From contig CALMTJ010000301.1 in assembly GCA_937872715.1 (NCBI GenBank), positions 1 through 7,863 on the forward strand: 7,863 bases of DNA, given 5' to 3'. The translations under genes and the position numbers were made by a program. Positions within the stretch are counted from its first letter, which is position 1; every line of letters begins with the position of its first letter. The stretch is from an uncultured Methylobacteriaceae bacterium. Its GTDB lineage: Bacteria > Pseudomonadota > Alphaproteobacteria > Rhizobiales > Beijerinckiaceae. Positions 1 through 4,733 of the stretch are shown here, in pieces. The notes below the pieces were generated by a model that saw nothing but the letters and a program-made list of their open reading frames with translations, did no database searches and was not told where the DNA came from.

Positions 1-948
1 GCCCGCGTGGTGCGCAGCGCGATGGAAACGCATCGCCTTCACGTGGCCGCGCGTTCGTCCGAACAGGCCGCGCCGGATCGGGAACCACACCTTGAGCGGG
101 CCGGCCCGGACCAGGATCGGCGCCGCGATGGCGACGGGCGCCGCCCGGCCCTTCGGCTCCGCCGCGAGGAGGCGCCGGGTGTATTCGTGCTCCGGCCGGG
201 CGAAGACGGTCTCCACCGGCCCTGCCTCCACGATCCGGCCGGCCTGCATCACGCAGACCCGGTCCGCGACCTTGCGGACAATGCCGAGGTCGTGGGTGAT
301 GAACAGCATCGCCATGCCGAGCCGCGACCTGAGATCGGCCAGCAGTGCTAGAATCTGCGCCTGCACCGTGACGTCGAGCGCCGTCGTCGGCTCGTCCGCG
401 ATCAGGAGCTCCGGCTCGTTCGCGAGCGCCATCGCGATCATCACGCGCTGGCGCTGTCCACCCGAGAGCTGGTGCGGAAAGGCGCCGAGCCGCGAGGCCG
501 CATCCCGAAGCCCGACGAGCCGCAGCAGATCGAGCGTGCGGACGCGGGCCGCCCGGCGGGAGAGGCCGCGATGGAGGGTCAGGATCTCGCCGATCTGCCG
601 CGACACCGTGTGCAGCGGGTTCAGCGAGGTCATCGGCTCCTGGAACACCATGGCGATGTCGTCGCCCCGCACCCGCCTGATCTCGCGGTCGGAGGCGGCC
701 AGGAGGTCGCGTCCCTTGAACAGGACCCGCCCTCCGGGATGGCTCGCGGCCGGATAGGGCAGGAGCCGCAGCAGGGAGAGCGCCGTGACCGACTTTCCCG
801 AACCGGATTCGCCCACCAGCGCCACCGTCTCGCCGGCCGCGATGTCGAACGAGACGCGGTCGACCGCGAGCGTAGCGGCGACGTCCCCGCGCGAGCCGGA
901 CCGGAACGCGACGGAGAGGTCCTGGACGGACAGGAGGGGGGCGGTCAC
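1..948 (-). CDS. yejF: YejF-type ABC importer ATPase, 3' part outside window
   Basis: This is the ATP-hydrolysing subunit of a Yej (microcin C / oligopeptide) importer, acting at the cytoplasmic face of the inner membrane. From a GTG at 948-946 the first nucleotide-binding domain is complete: Walker A GESGSGKS at residues 46-53, Q-loop Q103 in FQEP, signature LSGGQRQR from residue 161, Walker B LLIADEP with E186, D-loop ALD, and H-loop H219 in ITHD. It is followed by the linker typical of double-domain YejF (VWFPIRRGLFGR) leading to a second ATPase domain beyond position 1. The start is chosen because the protein aligns from TAPLLSVQDL and the GTG overlaps the PIN toxin stop as GTGA; no Shine-Dalgarno precedes it, so translation is probably coupled to the toxin gene. 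Oddities: its first 98 bp are duplicated at 1781-1878, and the frame may break at about 28-36. YejF versus another double-domain peptide ATPase rests on the operon context. Confidence 0.9.
   Translation of the reverse strand, partial: MTAPLLSVQDLSVAFRSGSRGDVAATLAVDRVSFDIAAGETVALVGESGSGKSVTALSLLRLLPYPAASHPGGRVLFKGRDLLAASDREIRRVRGDDIAMVFQEPMTSLNPLHTVSRQIGEILTLHRGLSRRAARVRTLDLLRLVGLRDAASRLGAFPHQLSGGQRQRVMIAMALANEPELLIADEPTTALDVTVQAQILALLADLRSRLGMAMLFITHDLGIVRKVADRVCVMQAGRIVEAGPVETVFARPEHEYTRRLLAAEPKGRAAPVAIAAPILVRAGPLKVWFPIRRGLFGRTRGHVKAMRFHRAAHHAG
850..947. repeat. 98-bp direct repeat, copy A (inside yejF 5' end)
   Basis: Positions 850-947 match 1781-1878 at a constant offset of 931 bp. The first 87 bp (850-936) are identical and the last 11 hold two mismatches (937 and 942). 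Homology stops abruptly at 849/1780. This copy is codons 1-33 of the full-length yejF, starting at the second base of its GTG. The two copies flank the antitoxin-PIN toxin pair exactly. Identity at synonymous positions means the duplication is recent. Confidence 0.97.
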
Positions 949-1385
949 GGGTCGAAGAACGAAACGGACGGAAGGGTGTAGCGGATCACCCCGGATGGAA
1001 GCTTCAACCGCTCGTCATGCGTGAGGAAACCGGCGCAACCCTCCAGCAGCGCCGTCGCGGCGTGAATGGCGTCCGGCGTGCCGTTCCGCAGGGAGGCGCG
1101 GATCTCGACGGCGCGGGCCAGAACCCCGGAGCTGACCGGCACGACACGCAGCGTGGGCCTGCCGACCAGCAGGCGCTCATACGCTCCGACGAGCGCCGCA
1201 TCGCCGACCGCCATCGGGTGCGGAAGCACCTCGAGCGCGGTGAGCCGGCTCGTCACGGCCGCTATCCGTCCGCGGTCGATCTGCATCAGCCAGCGTCTGG
1301 CGAGCATGCCCTCTTCGCCATCGGTTTCCGTGGCGTAGATCAGGATGTTGGCATCGAGATAAACGGGCCGGTCAGGGACGATCAC
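945..1385 (-). CDS. PIN-domain ribonuclease toxin (VapC-like)
   Basis: A 146-residue PIN-domain protein, the size of VapC-type toxins, which are metal-dependent RNases that cut tRNA, rRNA or mRNA when their antitoxin is lost. The expected acidic residues are present: D11 in the N-terminal strand VYLDANILIY, E52 in TALEVLPHP, D105 in GTPDAIHAATAL and D124 in FLTHDERL. The active site therefore looks intact. The start is GTG at 1385, overlapping the upstream antitoxin by 14 bases, the usual coupled layout of TA pairs. The stop TGA (947-945) overlaps the yejF GTG as GTGA, so the toxin is wired directly to the transporter ATPase. The family is firm; its RNA target and whether it is active cannot be read from the sequence. 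Confidence 0.9.
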   Translation of the reverse strand: MIVPDRPVYLDANILIYATETDGEEGMLARRWLMQIDRGRIAAVTSRLTALEVLPHPMAVGDAALVGAYERLLVGRPTLRVVPVSSGVLARAVEIRASLRNGTPDAIHAATALLEGCAGFLTHDERLKLPSGVIRYTLPSVSFFDP

Positions 1386-1704
1386 GGACCCTGATCCGCT
1401 CGTGCAGCTCGTCGCGCCTGTCCCATTCCGCCCTCAACGCCCTGATGCGGGTCACCGGATCGTCTGACGAGGTACGCCGATCCTGCACTCCTTCCAGGAT
1501 ACGGGTGATCGGCAGGTCCGGTTCGGCCGGTCCAGATGCCGCGACCCGCCAATTGTCTACGCCGTTCGACGGAACCGCGGCGCCATCCTCAGTCGGTTCT
1601 TCGTGGTCCAGGGTCACGGTGACCGTCGCGTCGTCGGGCAGCCCGGCCCGCAGATCGTCCGGCAACTTCGCAGCCGGGTAGCGCTCACGAACGATGCGGC
1701 CCAT
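1372..1704 (-). CDS. Putative antitoxin for the PIN toxin
   Basis: A 110-residue protein directly upstream of, and overlapping by 14 bases, the PIN toxin; position, size and overlap identify it as the cognate antitoxin. ATG 1704-1702 is preferred over an upstream in-frame start near 1761 because GGGAGAT lies at 1717-1711 with good spacing, and because the protein then aligns from residue 1 with the neighbouring antitoxin at 2423-2172 (M-x-R, then YP, LP, DL, GLP). The N-terminal 35 residues are thus probably the shared DNA-binding or dimerisation part. The C-terminal third, from about DDPVTRIRALRAEWDRR, is charged and looks helical, as expected of a toxin-wrapping tail. I do not recognise a named antitoxin family. 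Confidence 0.75.
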   Translation of the reverse strand: MGRIVRERYPAAKLPDDLRAGLPDDATVTVTLDHEEPTEDGAAVPSNGVDNWRVAASGPAEPDLPITRILEGVQDRRTSSDDPVTRIRALRAEWDRRDELHERIRVRDRP

Positions 1705-1710
1705 GTCCCG

Positions 1711-1717
1711 ATCTCCC
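1711..1717 (-). promoter_or_regulatory. Ribosome binding site of the PIN-module antitoxin
   Basis: The minus strand reads GGGAGAT here, ending six bases before ATG 1704. It is the only good Shine-Dalgarno in the area and decides the start against the longer reading beginning near 1761. Confidence 0.6.
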
Positions 1718-1737
1718 GAACCAGGATAGGGCATTTC

Positions 1738-1750
1738 AGGCGTCGCGCCT
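1738..1750. promoter_or_regulatory. Palindrome upstream of PIN-module antitoxin, candidate operator
   Basis: AGGCG-TCG-CGCCT is a perfect inverted repeat with 5-base arms, 33 bases upstream of the antitoxin ATG and just before a possible -10 (TATCCT on the minus strand at 1729-1724). Type II antitoxins usually repress their own promoters through such sites. No convincing -35 is visible, so the promoter is uncertain and the operator role is inferred. Confidence 0.3.
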
Positions 1751-1780
1751 AACCGCCTCAACCCGCCGCCCCGGCAACAC

Positions 1781-1878
1781 CGAGACGCGGTCGACCGCGA
1801 GCGTAGCGGCGACGTCCCCGCGCGAGCCGGACCGGAACGCGACGGAGAGGTCCTGGACGGACAGGAGCGGGGTGGTCA
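1781..1878. repeat. 98-bp direct repeat, copy B (yejF fragment)
   Basis: Partner of the repeat at 850-947, with two mismatches (1868 and 1873), both within the first six codons of the yejF reading frame. It lies between the ParE stop and the promoter region of the PIN module. Together the copies frame a 931-bp unit that homologous recombination could delete exactly. Confidence 0.97.
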
Positions 1879-2175
1879 AGATTCTTCGCCGAGAAGCCGC
1901 GTGAAGTCCCGGGCTCCGTGGAAGATGCGTAAGACGTCAACCGAATTCTCGCTCGCGCGATAGACGACGACGTAGCCGGCGTGGAGCTTGCGCCTGAGAA
2001 CAAGTCCGGCGGAAGTCACGAAAGCCGGGTAGGCGAGCGGAGCGTCACGGATCTTGACGGCCTCCTCGGCAAGCTCCCGGACGAAGCTGAGCGCACGAGC
2101 CGGGTTTTCCCGAGCGATATAGGCCTGGATGGCTGCGAGATCCGAGTCGGCTTGGGCCGCGAAGCGAACCTTCAT
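1876..2175 (-). CDS. parE: RelE/ParE-family toxin
   Basis: A 99-residue basic protein with the full RelE/ParE layout: an N-terminal strand (KVRFAAQADSDL), a helical hairpin with AIQAYIARENP and ALSFVRELAEEA, then the C-terminal sheet AYPAFV, LVLRRKL, GYVVVYR and VDVLRIFHGARD. The VLRIFHGARD ending is typical of ParE toxins, which poison DNA gyrase, more than of ribosome-dependent RelE; the target remains inferred. ATG 2175 overlaps the antitoxin stop by four bases (ATGA) and no separate strong ribosome site is seen, so expression is coupled. Its stop at 1878-1876 overlaps the TTG of the yejF fragment. The length is normal, so it appears intact. Confidence 0.88.
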   Translation of the reverse strand: MKVRFAAQADSDLAAIQAYIARENPARALSFVRELAEEAVKIRDAPLAYPAFVTSAGLVLRRKLHAGYVVVYRASENSVDVLRIFHGARDFTRLLGEES

Positions 2176-2423
2176 TCAGCTGCAGCAGCCCTGCTCCCGG
2201 ATCGGGCATCGATACGCGCCAATACCTCGTCAGCCGAGAGAACACGTCCTGCCGCGATGTCGTCCAAGCCCTTTCCGATCTCCGCATCGAGCTCCTGACG
2301 CAGCTCGTCATCCGTGATCTTGTCCTCGATCACGACCCGTACGAGGCGTCCCGAAGGCAACCCGGGGTAGAGATCTTGCGGCAGCCTGTCGATCGGGTAG
2401 GCCTCGCAGATGAAACGTCTCAT
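2172..2423 (-). CDS. ParD-like antitoxin of the ParE toxin
   Basis: An 83-residue protein immediately upstream of parE with an ATGA overlap. The C-terminal half (LDAEIGKGLDDIAAGRVLSADEVLARID) has the look of ParD-type antitoxins, where this helix-rich tail binds the toxin. The N-terminal half lacks an evident ribbon-helix-helix and instead resembles the antitoxin at 1704-1372: 14 of the first 34 residues are identical without gaps (including YP at 9-10, LP at 14-15, DL at 17-18, GLP at 21-23). ATG 2423 is supported by GGAGAG about five bases upstream. It is first in its module, behind a 130-bp gap that could hold its own promoter. Confidence 0.8.
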   Translation of the reverse strand: MRRFICEAYPIDRLPQDLYPGLPSGRLVRVVIEDKITDDELRQELDAEIGKGLDDIAAGRVLSADEVLARIDARSGSRAAAAE

Positions 2424-2460
2424 CCATCTCTCCGAGTGCTTGATCTGAGCGAATCGTCAG

Positions 2461-2475
2461 CGAACACGGTGTTCG
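2461..2475. promoter_or_regulatory. 15-bp palindrome, candidate antitoxin operator
   Basis: CGAACAC-G-GTGTTCG is a perfect palindrome with 7-base arms, 37 bases upstream of the ParD-like antitoxin ATG, in the only substantial gap before the TA genes. An A/T-richer stretch (AATATC on the minus strand) adjoins it, but no clear -35/-10 pair can be named. Placement and symmetry fit an autoregulatory operator. Its sequence differs from the palindrome before the other antitoxin. Confidence 0.45.
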
Positions 2476-2515
2476 ATATTTCCGGCACCGGTCAGCCCGA
2501 ACCCTGACAAACGAG

Positions 2516-2541
2516 GCTCTCCGTTCCGGTGAGCGGAGAGC
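2516..2541 (-). terminator. Hairpin after the amidotransferase gene, weak terminator or repeat part
   Basis: GCTCTCCG and CGGAGAGC form a perfect 8-bp stem around a 10-base loop, 11 bases beyond the amidotransferase stop. On the minus strand it is followed by CTCGTTTG, with no real T-run, so intrinsic termination would be weak. It separates the transporter genes from the TA modules and may be an attenuator or part of a dispersed repeat. Confidence 0.4.
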
Positions 2542-2552
2542 AATCTAGGACA

Positions 2553-3413
2553 TCATCCGCGGGAAGTCTCAGCCCGCCGCGCTCGCTGCGGCACTACCGT
2601 CCGGCGCAGCCAGTTGCCGATCTCGGCGCTGCGCAGGGTCGGGTCCAGCACGGCCGCGTCGAGACCGTAGCGCCAGGCGAGGTCGCGGCGGGCGGGATCG
2701 GCGCCGAGCGCGCGGTAATCGGCCGCGAGCGCCCGCAACTCCTCCTCCGTTCGGCCGAGGCCCTCCGCGACGAGGTCCGCCGCCCGCCCCTCGACGATCG
2801 AAGCCGTCAGCGCGAAGACGTGCTCCGGGTGATACTGGACGCCGGTGAAACCGGCGCTCTCGACCGCCATCGCCTGGACGGCGCTCATGCCGTTCTCCGC
2901 CAGCACGGCGGCGCCGGGCGGAAGCGTCTCGACCTCGTCGACATGGGAGCAGAGCGCGTCGAACGTGCCGGGCTTGCCGGCATAGAGCGGATGCGCGCGG
3001 CCGGCCGCGGTGAGATGGATGCGGCGGGCAACCCCGAGCTCGCGGCCCTTGGGGTTCCTCCGCACGCCGCCGCCAAGGGCCACGGCCGCGAGCTGCAGGC
3101 CCCAGCAGCTGCCCCAGGCCGGAACGCCCGTCGCGAAGACGGTGCGGGCGAAATCGATCTGGCGGGTCACGGGCGGGGACAGGTCGTAGATGTTCAGCGG
3201 CGAGCCCGTGAATACCAGGCCGTCGAAATCGCTGATCGAAGTGCCGGCCGGCAGGGTCTCGCCATCAGCGACGTTGACCGTGACGCAGGTGATGCCCGGC
3301 TCATGCAGGCGCAGCGCTTCCTCGAACATCGCCCCGTTGGTCGGTCCACCGAACGGGGCGAGTTCGGCCTGCGATGCCGCCGGCGCGCCGTCGGCGATGA
3401 GGATTCGGGTCAT
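2553..3413 (-). CDS. Class I glutamine amidotransferase (GMP-synthase-like domain)
   Basis: A 286-residue stand-alone class I (triad) glutamine amidotransferase, which hydrolyses glutamine or a related amide to release ammonia. The nucleophile C103 sits in GSCWGLQ, and H195 and E197 in QYHPEH complete the triad; FTGSP at 68-72 is the oxyanion-hole region. After the domain come about 80 residues of helical extension (EEELRALAADYRAL to REIGNW-like SAEIGNWL). No synthetase domain is attached, so its acceptor is unknown; many such proteins are annotated GuaA-like without proof, and some act as gamma-glutamyl hydrolases. ATG 3413 is used because the fold starts at TRILIADG. A GTG at 3428 overlapping the yejE stop (GTGA) would add five residues and is a serious alternative. 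It lies between yejE and the TA/yejF block, so it is probably co-transcribed with the importer. Confidence 0.85.
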   Translation of the reverse strand: MTRILIADGAPAASQAELAPFGGPTNGAMFEEALRLHEPGITCVTVNVADGETLPAGTSISDFDGLVFTGSPLNIYDLSPPVTRQIDFARTVFATGVPAWGSCWGLQLAAVALGGGVRRNPKGRELGVARRIHLTAAGRAHPLYAGKPGTFDALCSHVDEVETLPPGAAVLAENGMSAVQAMAVESAGFTGVQYHPEHVFALTASIVEGRAADLVAEGLGRTEEELRALAADYRALGADPARRDLAWRYGLDAAVLDPTLRSAEIGNWLRRTVVPQRARRAETSRG

Positions 3414-3424
3414 GAGCGCTGCCG

Positions 3425-4612
3425 TCACGCCAGCGTCTTGCGGGGGTCGAACGCGTCGCGCACGGCCTCGCCGATGAAGATGAGGAGCGACAGGACGAAC
3501 GCGATCACGGCGAAACCCGTCAAGCCGAGCCACGGCGCCTGGAGGTTCGCCTTGCCCTGCGCCAGGAGCTCGCCGAGCGAGGGCGAGCCGGGCGGAAGGC
3601 CGAAGCCGAGATAATCGAGCGAGGTCAGCGTCGCGATGGAGCCGTTCAGGTTGAACGGCAGGAAGGTGAGCGTCGCCACCATGGCGTTCGGCAGGAGATG
3701 CCGGAACATGATGGTCGGGTTCGACAGCCCGAGGGCGCGCGCCGCCCGCACGTATTCGAAGTTCCGGCCGCGCAGGAACTCGGCCCGCACGACGCCGACG
3801 AGCGACACCCATTCGAACAGGAGCAGGATGCCGAGCAGGACCAGGAAGGAGGGCGTGATGATGGATGAGATGATGATCAGGAGGTAGAGGGAGGGCAGCG
3901 AGGTCCAGACCTCGATGAAGCGCTGCATGACAAGGTCGGTCCAGCCGCCGAAATAGCCCTGGACCGCGCCCGCCCCGATGCCGATGGCGGACGAGATCGT
4001 GGCCAGCACGAGCCCGAACAGCACGGACAGCCGGATCCCGTAGATCAGCCTCGCCACCACGTCGCGGCCCTGGTCGTCCGTCCCGAGCCAGTTCTGCTCG
4101 AGGTCGCGGCAGCGGCTGCCGCCCGTCTTCTCGGCCTGGGCGCGGCATTGCTCGTCCGCCAGCCTCCAGGTCGGCGGCGAGGGTGCCGGCACCGGGATGT
4201 CGAGGTTGTGTGTGCCGTAGGAGAAGCGGACCGGCGGCCAGAGCGCCCAGCCATTGGCGGCGATCTCCTTCGAGACTGAGGCGTCGCGATAATCGGTGAC
4301 CGCCAGGAAGCCCCCGAACACCGCCTCCGGGTAATCGACCAGGACCGGGTAGAGGAGCTGGCCCTTGTAGCTGACGAGGATCGGCCGGTCGTTGGCGATG
4401 AGCTCGGCGAAGAGGCTCGTGCCGAACAGGAGCAGGAAGATCCAGAGCGACCAATAGCCCCGGCGATTCGCGGTGAAGTTCACCCAGCGCCGCCGGTTCA
4501 GCGGGGAGAGCCGCACGAAGCCTTCGCGCGGCAGCGGAGGCGCCACGGGCCCGGCCGCCGGGGAGGCGAGCGGGACCCGGTCGAGCTCGGGGGCGGGAGG
4601 AGCGACGCTCAT
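3425..4612 (-). CDS. yejE: YejE-type ABC importer permease
   Basis: A 395-residue inner-membrane permease forming the import channel with YejB. After a Pro/Ala-rich cytoplasmic start it has the OppC-like N-terminal segment: RLSPLNRRRWVNFTANRRGYWS at 34-55, then a first membrane helix at about 53-72. A large periplasmic loop (75-175), which carries two cysteines (156 and 168), follows. The DppC/OppC-type signature NWLGTDDQGRDVVARLIYG starts at 174. Several membrane helices follow, with the EAA coupling loop EYVRAARALGLSNP at 286-299 that docks on the ATPase. ATG 4612 is supported by GGGAGG at 4626-4621. The gene is complete and undamaged, unlike yejB. A palindromic repeat fills the gap before it and touches the ribosome site. 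Confidence 0.95.
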   Translation of the reverse strand: MSVAPPAPELDRVPLASPAAGPVAPPLPREGFVRLSPLNRRRWVNFTANRRGYWSLWIFLLLFGTSLFAELIANDRPILVSYKGQLLYPVLVDYPEAVFGGFLAVTDYRDASVSKEIAANGWALWPPVRFSYGTHNLDIPVPAPSPPTWRLADEQCRAQAEKTGGSRCRDLEQNWLGTDDQGRDVVARLIYGIRLSVLFGLVLATISSAIGIGAGAVQGYFGGWTDLVMQRFIEVWTSLPSLYLLIIISSIITPSFLVLLGILLLFEWVSLVGVVRAEFLRGRNFEYVRAARALGLSNPTIMFRHLLPNAMVATLTFLPFNLNGSIATLTSLDYLGFGLPPGSPSLGELLAQGKANLQAPWLGLTGFAVIAFVLSLLIFIGEAVRDAFDPRKTLA

Positions 4613-4620
4613 GAAACCGT

Positions 4621-4626
4621 CCTCCC
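4621..4626 (-). promoter_or_regulatory. yejE: Ribosome binding site of yejE, adjoining a palindrome
   Basis: GGGAGG on the minus strand, eight bases before ATG 4612. The large inverted repeat begins at the next base (4627), so folding of the messenger could affect ribosome access. Confidence 0.65.
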
Positions 4627-4720
4627 CGCGTCATGGCCGGGCTTGTCCCGGCCACCTCGATAGGAGATCCGCGTCGAGCCTTCGCATCGGGGTGGCCGGG
4701 ACGAGCCCGGCCATGACGCG
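4627..4720. repeat. 94-bp palindromic intergenic repeat between yejB and yejE
   Basis: Arms 4627-4656 and 4691-4720 are 30 bases each and complementary at 29 positions (exception 4644/4703), around a 34-base centre. The core CATGGCCGGG...CCCGGCCATG, read as MAGTSPAMT or RHGRACPGH when translated, is a motif I know as a dispersed element in Hyphomicrobiales genomes. In RNA it would form a very stable hairpin that can protect or stall the upstream yejAB messenger. It lies wholly between the yejB and yejE stop and start. Confidence 0.92.
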
Positions 4721-4733
4721 GTCAGGGGCGCCC

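Larger units (their letters stand above)
1736..1879 (-). pseudogene. Truncated yejF 5' fragment with foreign tail
   Basis: From TTG 1879 the frame reads 33 codons matching the start of YejF (TTPLLSVQDL to DRVS), leaves homology at 1781/1780, continues through 14 unrelated codons and stops at TGA 1738-1736. It ends before Walker A, so it cannot be an ATPase. Its TTG overlaps the ParE stop (TTGA) just as the real yejF GTG overlaps the PIN stop. This suggests that yejF once began here, directly after parE, and that the PIN module arrived later with its own copy of the yejF start. A 47-residue peptide could be made, but probably has no function. Confidence 0.85.

Noticed and set aside
7..981. Plus-strand open frames over yejF
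   Set aside because: They mirror the ATPase gene, which has every conserved ABC motif on the minus strand; the plus-strand translations show no family features.
850..1878. Direct repeats as target-site duplication of an IS element or transposon
   Set aside because: At 98 bp the duplication is far longer than transposase-made target sites, and no transposase or terminal inverted repeats are present between the copies.
2529..3614. A 361-codon open frame on the plus strand
   Set aside because: It is antisense to the amidotransferase and yejE, with low-complexity Arg/Gly/Ala composition and no recognisable domain.
2553..4655. A 700-codon open frame on the minus strand as one protein
   Set aside because: Only the last 286 codons (from 3413) are the amidotransferase. 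The upstream part is a shadow of yejE and begins inside the palindromic repeat (MAGTSPAMT).
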